A stretch of DNA of 12,069 nt from positions 1-12,069 of the forward strand of contig JAITSM010000200.1 of assembly GCA_031287815.1 (NCBI GenBank), read 5' to 3'. The translations under genes were made by a program, and so were the position numbers. Shown piece after piece: positions 1-6,903 of this stretch. Within the stretch, counting starts at the first letter, position 1. Every line of letters begins with the position of its first letter. The notes under the pieces are model-generated. The model was not told where the DNA came from. It searched no databases and worked only from the letters and a program-made list of their open reading frames with translations. The stretch is from Prevotellaceae bacterium (GTDB lineage: Bacteria > Bacteroidota > Bacteroidia > Bacteroidales > UBA932).

Positions 1-324
1 CACCCCGCGCCCACGACGTTTGTGGAAGCGTATGTGGTGCTGATAGGCGTGGGGATTATCGACATTCATTTTTTCGACAAAGGCAGCGAGAAGAAAGGGA
101 AACCTTTCGGGGTGCAGGGCGCGGAGATGATTTCCGCCGTCCTCGACACGCCGCCGGCGAGTCGCGCCGAGCTCACGCAGTCGAGCTTCGACACCCACTC
201 GCCCTTCCGCCTCACCTTCGAAGAATCCCAGCGCGGCAAGCTGTTCTACTACTGCCTCCGCTGGGAAAACACCACCGGCGAAAAAGGCCCGTGGAATGAA
301 ATCCAGAGCGTGCTGATACCGTAG
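1..324 (+). CDS. Conserved hypothetical protein, C-terminal part (5' end outside window)
   Basis: An open frame runs from the first base to TAG at 322-324, so only the last 107 residues are visible. A GTG at 22 is in frame, but the frame is already open upstream with compatible residues (HPAPTTF), so I treat the gene as truncated by the window edge. The visible part is rich in alternating hydrophobic and polar strands and ends in WENTTGEKGPWNEIQSVLIP. That resembles an Ig/fibronectin-like beta-sandwich, with paired aromatics in YYCLRWEN. From memory, Bacteroidota genomes hold many short proteins whose C-termini share the pattern GVxGAE...SSFDTxSP...GPWxEI; I cannot name the family or assign a function. 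A strong hairpin terminator follows at 430-462. Confidence is high that it is coding and low on function. Confidence 0.75.
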   Translation, partial: HPAPTTFVEAYVVLIGVGIIDIHFFDKGSEKKGKPFGVQGAEMISAVLDTPPASRAELTQSSFDTHSPFRLTFEESQRGKLFYYCLRWENTTGEKGPWNEIQSVLIP

Positions 325-332
325 ACCCGGTA

Positions 333-353
333 GCAGTGGGCAGTGGGCAGTGG
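333..353. repeat. Heptamer tandem repeat GCAGTGG x3 followed by a GACGCC core
   Basis: Three perfect tandem copies of GCAGTGG begin nine bases after the stop codon of the partial gene. They are followed by CTGACGCCGC, which resembles the GGCGCCAGC core of the other heptamer modules in this window. I read this as a short or decayed module of the same kind. Confidence 0.7.
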
Positions 354-368
354 CTGACGCCGCTTTAA

Positions 369-406
369 CCTCACCCCCTGCCCCCTCTCCTAAAGGCGAG
401 GGGGGC
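369..406. repeat. C-rich repeat with 8-bp imperfect hairpin
   Basis: A C-rich tract folds on a G-rich one: CCCTCTCC, loop TAAA, GGCGAGGG, with one mismatch. The phrase CCTCACCCCCTGCCCCCTCT is one I recall as an interspersed intergenic repeat in several bacterial phyla, but I cannot confirm that here. It could also assist termination of the upstream gene, although no T-tract follows it directly. Confidence 0.4.
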
Positions 407-429
407 TGCTGAGACGAAGTAATGAAAAG

Positions 430-462
430 ACGCCGGTATGGAAACATGCCGGTGTTTTTTTT
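430..462 (+). terminator. Intrinsic terminator after the partial gene
   Basis: The stem ACGCCGGTATG / CATGCCGGTGT is 11 bp with two G-T wobble pairs, closes on a GAAA tetraloop, and is followed by a run of eight T (455-462). This is a textbook Rho-independent terminator for transcription coming from the partial gene at 1-324. Confidence 0.85.
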
Positions 463-540
463 GAGTTAAGAACTAAGAACTAAAAGTTAAAAGTGCTGGC
501 GCCAGCTAACTTTTAGTTCTTAACTTTTAGTTCTTAACTC
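463..540. repeat. Heptamer module 2, inverted arms around GCTGGCGCCAGC
   Basis: The centre is the perfect 12-bp palindrome GCTGGCGCCAGC (495-506). The right arm (about 507-540) alternates the heptamers CTTTTAG and TTCTTAA. The left arm (463-494) reads as AACTAAG/AACTAAA/AGTTAAA-type heptamers and is largely the reverse complement of the right arm. The whole 78-bp unit could therefore fold into a long imperfect hairpin. It directly abuts the T-tract of the terminator at 430-462. Confidence 0.85.
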
Positions 541-546
541 AAAAAA

Positions 547-755
547 GCCCCGAAGGGGCGAGATATTCATAACCGCAGGCAAGCGCAGCGCAGCCTGCGG
601 AAGAAGAACGCCTGCGCCTTTCGCGCGGCGCACTGTCCGTGCATAGCGGAAAACCTGTGCTCCGCGCGAGGGGTAGGGAGTGCATATAGCCCCCATGCTG
701 CGTTACGCTGCGCTGCACTTGCATGGGGTTATGAAAATGTAAGCCCTCCGGGCTT
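547..755. repeat. About 210-bp element with imperfect terminal inverted repeats and internal hairpins
   Basis: The left end (GCCCC GAA GGGGC, 547-559, then TTCATAACC at 566-574 and GCAAGCGCAGCGCAGC) is repeated in inverse orientation at the right end (AAGCCC TCC GGGCTT, 741-755; GGTTATGAA, 727-735; GCTGCGCTGCACTTGC). Each end also has its own 8-bp stem: CCGCAGGC/GCCTGCGG on the left and CCCCATGC/GCATGGGG on the right. In the middle TCGCGCGGCGCAC pairs with GTGCTCCGCGCGA, with one mismatch. The architecture suggests a MITE-like or structured-RNA interspersed element. A 61-codon frame on the minus strand (539-724) lies within it and is probably a by-product of the repeat. Confidence 0.65.
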
Positions 756-780
756 AGTTAATGGAGAATGGGCTGTCACT

Positions 781-947
781 GTCCCGTAGGGACAATATAT
801 TGGTAGAACTATGCATAAACATCCCGCCCGATCGCCCCGTAGGGACGGAATGTAAGAAGGAGCGACGCTTTTCACATTTCGTCCCTTACGGGACGACGAT
901 GGCTGGGGGATGCGTTTTTTCTACCAACATTTCGTCCCTGACGGGGC
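781..947. repeat. Four REP-like palindromes in nested inverted pairs
   Basis: Four short palindromes of the GTCCC-gta-GGGAC type occur at 781-793, 834-846, 881-894 and 934-947. The first and last, with their flanks (GACAATATATTGGTAGAA versus the reverse complement of TTCTACCAACATTTCGTC), form an outer inverted pair. The second and third (GGGACGGAATGT versus ACATTTCGTCCC) form an inner inverted pair. This nested layout resembles REPIN or BIME elements built from REP sequences. It lies just upstream of the galE promoter. Confidence 0.7.
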
Positions 948-965
948 ATTCTCCCTTCAAAATAC

Positions 966-994
966 TTTCTCCATTCAAAAAATCACTATCTTTG
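966..994 (+). promoter_or_regulatory. Bacteroidota-type promoter for galE
   Basis: TATCTTTG at 987-994 is an exact match to the Bacteroidota -7 element TAnnTTTG and lies 16 bp before the galE ATG. The only -33 candidate is TTTC at 966-969, 17 bp upstream, which is weak. Initiation near 1001 would leave a leader of about 10 nt. Confidence 0.6.
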
Positions 995-1010
995 TTTTCA
1001 AAAAAAATAT

Positions 1011-2048
1011 ATGTCAAAATCTGTTATCCTTGTTACCGGCGGCACGGGCTACATTGGCTCGCATACCGTGGTGGAATTACAGCAGGCGGGGTTCGAAACC
1101 GTCATTGTGGATAATTTGTCGAACTCCTCGGCGGAGGTGGTGGACGGCATTGCGCGCATCACCGGCGTCCGCCCGCATTTTGAGAAGGTGGATTGCTGCG
1201 ACCGGCACGCTATGGCGGCTGTTTTTGATAAATATCCCGGCATTACTGCGGTCATTCATTTTGCAGCGTCCAAAGCCGTAGGCGAAAGCGTGGAACGCCC
1301 GTTGCTGTACTATCGCAATAACCTGGTGTCGCTGCTCAATGTGGTGGAAGAGATGATCACGCATGCCGTTTTTCATATAGTGTTTTCTTCGTCCTGCACG
1401 GTATACGGCCAGCCCGCCGTGTTGCCGGTTACGGAAGACGCGCCCGTCCAGCCGGCCCTGTCGCCCTATGGCAATACGAAACAGATTTGTGAAGAAATTT
1501 TGCGTGATACTGCTGCTTCCTGCAGCGCGCTGCAAGCCGTTTTGCTGCGTTACTTCAATCCTATCGGCGCGCATCCGTCGGCGGAGATAGGCGAATGGCC
1601 GGTGGGCGTGCCGCAGAATTTAGTGCCCTTCATCACGCAGACGGCGGCGGGGCTGCGGAAGGAATTAAGCGTTTTCGGCAACGACTACCATACGCCCGAC
1701 GGCAGCTGTATCCGCGATTACATCAATGTGGTGGATCTGGCGCGCGCGCATGTGCAGGCGGTAAATTACCTGTCAGGCGGGAAAAATAACCCGGCGGTGG
1801 AAACCTTTAATATCGGCACGGGAAAAGGGCTTTCGGTATTGGAATTGATTGCCGCCTTCCAGAAAGCTACCTGCATAAAACTGCCCTATAAAATTACCGG
1901 ACGCCGTGCCGGCGATATTGAACAGGTGTGGGCGAATCCCGGAAAAGCGCATACCGTACTGGGTTGGCGGGCGCAGGAAACGATTGAAGACACGCTCCGC
2001 TCCGCATGGAAATGGGAAGAACGGATAGCCCGTGTTCGCAGGGGTTAA
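1011..2048 (+). CDS. galE: UDP-glucose 4-epimerase
   Basis: This 345-residue protein matches the usual GalE length (about 338-345). GalE interconverts UDP-glucose and UDP-galactose using tightly bound NAD, supplying galactosyl donors for surface polysaccharide. The Rossmann NAD motif GGTGYIG is at residues 10-16. The catalytic triad region has SSS at 126-128 and YxxxK as Y153/K157, matching Ser124, Tyr149 and Lys153 of the E. coli enzyme with a constant offset of four. Other family signatures are HFAASKAVGES (83-93), RYFNPIGAHPS (180-190), IRDYINVVDLA (234-244) and FNIGTGKG (266-273). The ATG at 1011 follows a TATCTTTG promoter element and places the NAD motif at the expected distance. The gene converges on the sugar-1-phosphate transferase gene with a 4-bp overlap of stop codons. 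Relatives such as UDP-GlcNAc epimerases are possible, but the motifs favour GalE. Confidence 0.93.
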   Translation: MSKSVILVTGGTGYIGSHTVVELQQAGFETVIVDNLSNSSAEVVDGIARITGVRPHFEKVDCCDRHAMAAVFDKYPGITAVIHFAASKAVGESVERPLLYYRNNLVSLLNVVEEMITHAVFHIVFSSSCTVYGQPAVLPVTEDAPVQPALSPYGNTKQICEEILRDTAASCSALQAVLLRYFNPIGAHPSAEIGEWPVGVPQNLVPFITQTAAGLRKELSVFGNDYHTPDGSCIRDYINVVDLARAHVQAVNYLSGGKNNPAVETFNIGTGKGLSVLELIAAFQKATCIKLPYKITGRRAGDIEQVWANPGKAHTVLGWRAQETIEDTLRSAWKWEERIARVRRG

Positions 2049-3121
2049 TGCGCTGCCTGCCTGCCGCCGTATTTCCGTATCCACTTGCCGATATTGCGCG
2101 CCAAAAGCAAATCAACAGTAATACATACAAGGATGCCGCCGGTGAGGATGATCCAGTCCCTGTAAAATTTGCCGGCCACGATGATACTTCCGGCCACGAT
2201 GATATATCCGGCCAGTATCACACGTACGGTTTTTGCATGCGTCCGTACCGCATGCAGCACTACATGGTGCAGGTGTTGCTTGTCGGGAAGGAAAGGCGAT
2301 TTCCCCTGCTTCATGCGCAGCAAAAATATGCGGACAGTATCGAAAAGCGGCAGTAATACCACCGCCAGCCCCGTGCCGAATACCGCAGGGAATTTAAAGG
2401 GGGAACCCGCCGGCAAATCGCCGTTGAAAGTAATAAAAGACAGGGCGCTTGTGGACAGGATAAACCCGACGACCAGTGAACCGGTATCTCCCATAAAAAT
2501 AGATGCCGGTTGCCAGTTATAATACAGGAATCCGCCAATGGCGCCAATGATACAGGCCATGCGCAGGGCTTCCACCACATTGCCCACCAGGAAAAACCAA
2601 ATGCCGAGAAATGCAAACGCCGTTATGGCAATAACGGCTGCCAGCCCGTCGATGCCGTCAATCAAATTAAATGCGTTGGTGACAAGAATAATGAACAGTA
2701 TGCTGAGCGCACAGCCCAACACTTCCGGTATTTGATATATGCCGAACAGGCCATAGAGGGAAGGGATACAGATGTTGCCGACCAGCACGATTATAATTGC
2801 CGCGACTATTTGTATAACCAGTTTATATAGCGGCCGCAAAGGCGCCATGTCGTCGCGGATGCCGGAAAAAAATATCAGCGAAATGGCCGCCAGTTCAAAC
2901 CGGCGTTCAATAATGCTATGGATGGGCATCCACATCAGTATGGCAAACAGGAAGGCAACGCAGATGATAATTCCCCCCATCGACGGCACCAATCCCCTGT
3001 GGATTCTCCGGTGCCCTCCCTCGTCCATGATTTGCCTGCGGCGCAGGAAGCGCGCCAATAACGGCATCAACAAAAAACTGCACAACAAAGCGGTGATACA
3101 GGCATAGAAAAATATACTCAT
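2045..3121 (-). CDS. Undecaprenyl-phosphate sugar-1-phosphate transferase, WecA/TagO type (GT4 family)
   Basis: This 358-residue polytopic membrane protein has about ten hydrophobic segments. Enzymes of this family move a sugar-1-phosphate, usually GlcNAc-1-P from a UDP donor, onto undecaprenyl phosphate at the inner face of the cytoplasmic membrane, starting a lipid-linked glycan. Visible signatures in order are DD at 90-91 (Mg/substrate site, in GIRDDM), NAFNLIDGIDGLA at 149-161, GDTGSL at 211-216, and PDKQHLHH at 279-286. The HxHH sequence separates WecA/TagO-like GlcNAc transferases from MraY. The length is close to E. coli WecA. The ATG (3119-3121) lies 34 bp downstream of dnaE with no terminator between, so read-through from dnaE is likely. 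The stop codon overlaps that of convergent galE. The exact sugar and glycan product (O-antigen, capsule or other) cannot be read from sequence. Confidence 0.88.
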   Translation of the reverse strand: MSIFFYACITALLCSFLLMPLLARFLRRRQIMDEGGHRRIHRGLVPSMGGIIICVAFLFAILMWMPIHSIIERRFELAAISLIFFSGIRDDMAPLRPLYKLVIQIVAAIIIVLVGNICIPSLYGLFGIYQIPEVLGCALSILFIILVTNAFNLIDGIDGLAAVIAITAFAFLGIWFFLVGNVVEALRMACIIGAIGGFLYYNWQPASIFMGDTGSLVVGFILSTSALSFITFNGDLPAGSPFKFPAVFGTGLAVVLLPLFDTVRIFLLRMKQGKSPFLPDKQHLHHVVLHAVRTHAKTVRVILAGYIIVAGSIIVAGKFYRDWIILTGGILVCITVDLLLARNIGKWIRKYGGRQAAH

Positions 3122-3155
3122 AGGTTAAATTTTTTGATAAAAGTAAGAAAAATAA

Positions 3156-6100
3156 TTATATTTTTGTTGTCAAGCGGTAATTTATATTTTCCGACTGTAT
3201 GAAATCTATAAGTTCCGGCGTCAGCGCCACGCGGAACAGACGGGAGAACAGTTCTGCCTTCAGGTTGTTTTTCCGGTCTGTCAATTCCAGCAGCAATGTC
3301 AGGCGCCCTGTATTTTTTGAGACCGTTTCCGTGAAGCGTTCCGTAAAGGAGGCGGTAAGTTCTTCTACCGGCAAAACAAGCTGGATGGACTGTACCAAAT
3401 CGTCGCACACGTGGGCAAGGTTATACACGGCGCGAACGCCCAGTTCCCATTCATCCGGACGCTTATCTTCTTTTTTCCGGTCGTCTTTTCTATAACGTTT
3501 TCGCAGCTGGCAACGCAGGAGTAAGGCATGGTCGGGTTTTATATATTTGGAGAAATTGTCGTAATCCTGCCCGAATAACGGCAACTCTACCGTACCGGTA
3601 TAATCTTCCAGAGCAAAGCGCAGGTAGGGTTTTCCCGATGTTTTTGCCGCCGCCTCGTTGACTTTGGTTACAATGCCTGCCATAGTGATTACTTTTGCCT
3701 GCAACGTCTCATTGCGGGATGCCAGGTTTAATAACTCGGGTATTTCCTGCAACGTATGGCTGGTAAAGTGCCGGAGCGCGAACTGGTGAATATCCAGCGG
3801 GTGCGCCGAGAGATACATGCCGATCATTTCTTTTTCTTTTTTCAGCGTTTCGGCCGTCGACCATTCTTCCACTTCGTCCGGGATTTTCGGTTTTTTGATG
3901 GTTTCTTCATAATTGCCGCCAAACAATGAATGCATGTTTTGCTGTTTATCGGATTGCCATTTGTTCGCATAGCGAAGCAGGTTATCCATGAAAATTTCCC
4001 TGTTCGCGCCGGGCGACAGGAATTGATAGCGTTTAATTTCCTTAAATTCGTCAAATGCGCCGCCCAGCACCAGTGATTCCATAGCCCGGCGGTTTATGGT
4101 TGTCAGCGGTACGCGTTCCACAAAATCGAAAATGTTTTTGAACAGCCCGCTTTTCTTTCGCTCGGTTACAATGGCGTCTACCGCAGCAGCGCCCACGTTT
4201 TTGATAGCCGCCATGCCGAAACGGATATGCCCTTCCGCATTCACGGTAAATGTCCGGTTACTTTCGTTTACTGCCGGCCCCAGCACGGAGATACCCATCC
4301 GCCGGCATTCGTCCATGATTTTGGTGATTTCGTCGATGTTGCTTAACATGCGGCTCAGTACCGCCGCCATATATTCCGCCGGGTAGTTGGCTTTCAGGTA
4401 AGCGGTCTGGTATCCCAGCAAAGCGTAACACGTGGAGTGCGATTTGTTGAAGGCGTATTCGGCAAACGATTCCCAGTCGCTCCAGATTTTGGCGCAAATT
4501 TCTCCGGAGTGGCCGTTTTTAACGGCGCCGTCAATAAATTCTTTTTTCATTTTTGCCAGCGTCTTTTTTTGCTTTTTCCCCATAGCTTTTCGCAGGGTGT
4601 CGGCTTGCCCGCCCGTAAAGCCCGCCAGTTTTTGCGACAGCAACATGACCTGTTCCTGGTATACGGTGATGCCGTATGTGTCGCTCAAAAATTCTTCCAT
4701 CTCGGGCAGGTCGTAGGTTATTTTCTCGCGGCCGTGCTTGCGTTCCACGAAGTTGGGAATATAGTTCATCGGGCCAGGGCGGTAGAGCGCGTTCATGGCT
4801 ATCAGGTCTTCGAAGCGCGTAGGTTTGAGTTCCTGCAACCATTTCCGCATGCCGTCCGATTCAAACTGGAACGTCCCGACCGTATCCCCCCGGCTGAACA
4901 GTTCATACGTTTTTTTATCATCCAGCGAAACAGTGGCCAAATCAATGTCAACGCCGCGTGTGGACTTTACATTTTCAATCGCATCGCGCAGAATCGACAG
5001 GGTTTTTAATCCAAGAAAATCCATTTTTAGCATGCCGACTTCCTCGATGCACGAACCTTCGTATTGCGACACCCACATGTCTTCGCCTGTTTCCTTGTCT
5101 TTGGCGGTGGAAATGGGAATGTGTTCCATTAAATTGTTCTGCCCGATGATAATCGCGCAGGCATGCACGCCGGTGTTGCGGATAGAGCCTTCGAGCTGAA
5201 GGGCGAACTTGAAGGTGTCCTGCATTAACGGATTTTCTTCCGATTCTTTTTTCAGTTCGGGGACATACTGGAGGCAGTTTTTTAAATTGATGGGCAAGCC
5301 CTGTTCTTCTTTCTCTTCGTTACCGTCCTCATCTTTTTTGACGACGGTTTCCGTTTTGTCCCAACGCACGGGTATCAATTTTGCCAGCCTGTCCGATTCG
5401 TTCAGCGGTAATTTCTGCACGCGCGCCACGTCGCGGATAGCCGATTTCGTAGCCATAGTGCCGAAAGTAACAACATGCGATACATGGTCTTTTCCATATT
5501 TATCCTCCACATATTTCAATACCTTTGCGCGGCCGTCGTCGTCGAAGTCAATATCGATATCGGGCAGGGAAATGCGGTCGGGATTAAGGAAACGCTCAAA
5601 CAGCAAATTATATTTCAACGGGTCGATGTCGGTAATCTGCAAACAATAGGCCACCACCGAGCCGGCCGCCGAGCCGCGACCCGGCCCTACCCACACGTTC
5701 ATCTGGCGCGCTGCGGCAATAAAATCCTGCACAATCAAAAAGTAATCGGGGTAGCCCATTTTTTTAATAGTCGCCAGTTCAAAATCAATCCGCTCTTTTA
5801 TGGCGTCCGTAATTTCCGTATAGCGTTTGGCGGCGCCTTCGTACGCCAGGTGTCGCAGGTATTCGTCGGAATCCGTGAAATTTCCGGGAATAGGAAAATG
5901 CGGCATGATCGGCTGGTTGTTGATGCTGTAGCGTTCCACCTTTTCCGCTATTTCCAATGTATTGCTCAACGCTTCGGGGAGGTCGGAAAACAGCAGCGCC
6001 ATTTCCTCCTGTGTTTTCATCCACTCCTGCTTGGTGTAGCGCATCCGTTTGGCGTCGTCCAGTTCGGCGCCGGTATTGAGACAAATCAGGCGGTCGTGCG

Positions 6101-6782
6101 CTTCGGCGTCGCCGGCATTTTCAAAGTGCACGTCGTTGGTGGCGATAATTTTAATTTGGTACTTTTGCGCGAAAGCCAGTAGCTGTTCCGCAACGGCTTT
6201 CTGCATCGGGTACACCAGCTGGTCAGCCGACGGGTCGTCCGTTTTATGGCGTTGCAGTTCGAGGTAGTAATCGTCGCCGAACAGATTTTTATACCACGCA
6301 ACGGTTTTTTCCGCTTCCTCCAGATTACCGCGCAGAATGGCGCGCGGCACTTCACCCGCCAGGCAGGCCGAACAGGCAATCAGCCCTTCGTGGTATTTTT
6401 CCAGCAACTCGTGGTCGATGCGCGGCTTGTAATAAAACCCTTCCGTATAGGCATAGGAAACCAGCTTCACCAGGTTATAGTATCCCGTCAGGTTTTTAGC
6501 CAGCAGCACAAGGTGGTTGCTGCTTTGGTCTTCTTTGCCGCGCCGCGAAAAGCGGCCTTCGGACGATACATATACTTCGCATCCGGCAATAGGTTTAATT
6601 TCGGGGAATTTTTTTTCCGCCACGTCCAAAAAATCTTTTACCCCGAACATATTACCGTGATCGGTAATGGACAGCGCTGTTTGCCCGTCGGCTTTGGCTT
6701 TCCGGAACAGCCCCTCAATGGTGGACATCCCGTCTAAAACGGAGTATTGCGTATGGACATGCAAGTGTACAAATTGTGACAT
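3156..6782 (-). CDS. dnaE: DNA polymerase III alpha subunit (replicative polymerase)
   Basis: This 1208-residue protein is the catalytic subunit of the replicative polymerase and synthesises DNA 5' to 3' at the fork. The N-terminal PHP domain starts immediately (FVHLHVHTQYS, residues 4-14). Its metal-binding positions look intact: H6, H8, D17, H42, E69, H90, C137 or C140, D217 and H219. The palm holds GPGRGSAAGS (366-375), PDIDIDF with catalytic D408 and D410, and DFLGLKTL with the third aspartate D588. YRPGPMNYIPNF (667-678) and GITVYQEQVM (704-713) follow, then a helix-hairpin-helix region (about 855-870) and an OB fold near 1030-1075. A TTG at 6791 extends the frame by three codons. I prefer the ATG at 6782 because it gives the family-typical MSxFVHLHVH start. 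TATCTTTG at 6827-6834 is the likely promoter element. The downstream wecA-like gene follows after 34 bp. Confidence 0.96.
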   Translation of the reverse strand: MSQFVHLHVHTQYSVLDGMSTIEGLFRKAKADGQTALSITDHGNMFGVKDFLDVAEKKFPEIKPIAGCEVYVSSEGRFSRRGKEDQSSNHLVLLAKNLTGYYNLVKLVSYAYTEGFYYKPRIDHELLEKYHEGLIACSACLAGEVPRAILRGNLEEAEKTVAWYKNLFGDDYYLELQRHKTDDPSADQLVYPMQKAVAEQLLAFAQKYQIKIIATNDVHFENAGDAEAHDRLICLNTGAELDDAKRMRYTKQEWMKTQEEMALLFSDLPEALSNTLEIAEKVERYSINNQPIMPHFPIPGNFTDSDEYLRHLAYEGAAKRYTEITDAIKERIDFELATIKKMGYPDYFLIVQDFIAAARQMNVWVGPGRGSAAGSVVAYCLQITDIDPLKYNLLFERFLNPDRISLPDIDIDFDDDGRAKVLKYVEDKYGKDHVSHVVTFGTMATKSAIRDVARVQKLPLNESDRLAKLIPVRWDKTETVVKKDEDGNEEKEEQGLPINLKNCLQYVPELKKESEENPLMQDTFKFALQLEGSIRNTGVHACAIIIGQNNLMEHIPISTAKDKETGEDMWVSQYEGSCIEEVGMLKMDFLGLKTLSILRDAIENVKSTRGVDIDLATVSLDDKKTYELFSRGDTVGTFQFESDGMRKWLQELKPTRFEDLIAMNALYRPGPMNYIPNFVERKHGREKITYDLPEMEEFLSDTYGITVYQEQVMLLSQKLAGFTGGQADTLRKAMGKKQKKTLAKMKKEFIDGAVKNGHSGEICAKIWSDWESFAEYAFNKSHSTCYALLGYQTAYLKANYPAEYMAAVLSRMLSNIDEITKIMDECRRMGISVLGPAVNESNRTFTVNAEGHIRFGMAAIKNVGAAAVDAIVTERKKSGLFKNIFDFVERVPLTTINRRAMESLVLGGAFDEFKEIKRYQFLSPGANREIFMDNLLRYANKWQSDKQQNMHSLFGGNYEETIKKPKIPDEVEEWSTAETLKKEKEMIGMYLSAHPLDIHQFALRHFTSHTLQEIPELLNLASRNETLQAKVITMAGIVTKVNEAAAKTSGKPYLRFALEDYTGTVELPLFGQDYDNFSKYIKPDHALLLRCQLRKRYRKDDRKKEDKRPDEWELGVRAVYNLAHVCDDLVQSIQLVLPVEELTASFTERFTETVSKNTGRLTLLLELTDRKNNLKAELFSRLFRVALTPELIDFIQSENINYRLTTKI

Positions 6783-6826
6783 AAACTGCAATGGAAATAT
6801 AGAAATTAGTAGAAAATTTTCTCTCG

Positions 6827-6834
6827 CAAAGATA
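6827..6834 (-). promoter_or_regulatory. dnaE promoter -7 element TATCTTTG
   Basis: On the minus strand TATCTTTG matches TAnnTTTG exactly and would give a 5' leader of roughly 40 nt for dnaE. The position expected for the -33 element (about 6854-6857) falls inside the heptamer repeat and reads TTCT, a poor match. Confidence 0.6.
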
Positions 6835-6843
6835 CAAATTTAA

Positions 6844-6900
6844 TGGAGAATGGAGAATGCCGGCGCCAGCCAATTCATAACTCATAACTCATAATTCATA
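6844..6900. repeat. Heptamer module: GGAGAAT arm, GGCGCCAGC core, ACTCATA arm
   Basis: The left arm carries two GGAGAAT-type units (6844-6858), the core GGCGCCAGC is at 6862-6870, and four perfect-phase heptamers (ATTCATA, ACTCATA, ACTCATA, ATTCATA) fill 6873-6900. Here the two arms are unrelated in sequence, unlike the inverted modules. The module fills most of the gap between the deformylase stop and the dnaE promoter. Confidence 0.85.
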
Positions 6901-6903
6901 CCT

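Noticed and set aside
539..724. 61-codon minus-strand open frame
   Set aside because: It coincides with the inverted element at 547-755, its composition follows the repeat, and it has no promoter or recognisable domain, so I treat it as non-coding.
325..1010. Possible tRNA or rRNA genes in the long gene-free region
   Set aside because: The hairpins present do not arrange into a cloverleaf and no conserved tRNA T-loop or CCA context is seen.
761..1281. Two plus-strand open frames (761-1114 and 910-1281) overlapping the galE start
   Set aside because: They run through the REP-like palindromes and into galE in other frames; galE has a full set of family motifs.
4437..6737. Long plus-strand frames opposite dnaE (for example 4437-5009, 5475-6182, 6246-6737)
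   Set aside because: They are antisense shadows of dnaE, without domain signals or promoters.
6782..6791. TTG start for dnaE three codons upstream
   Set aside because: ATG at 6782 gives the family-typical N-terminus and is the stronger start codon.
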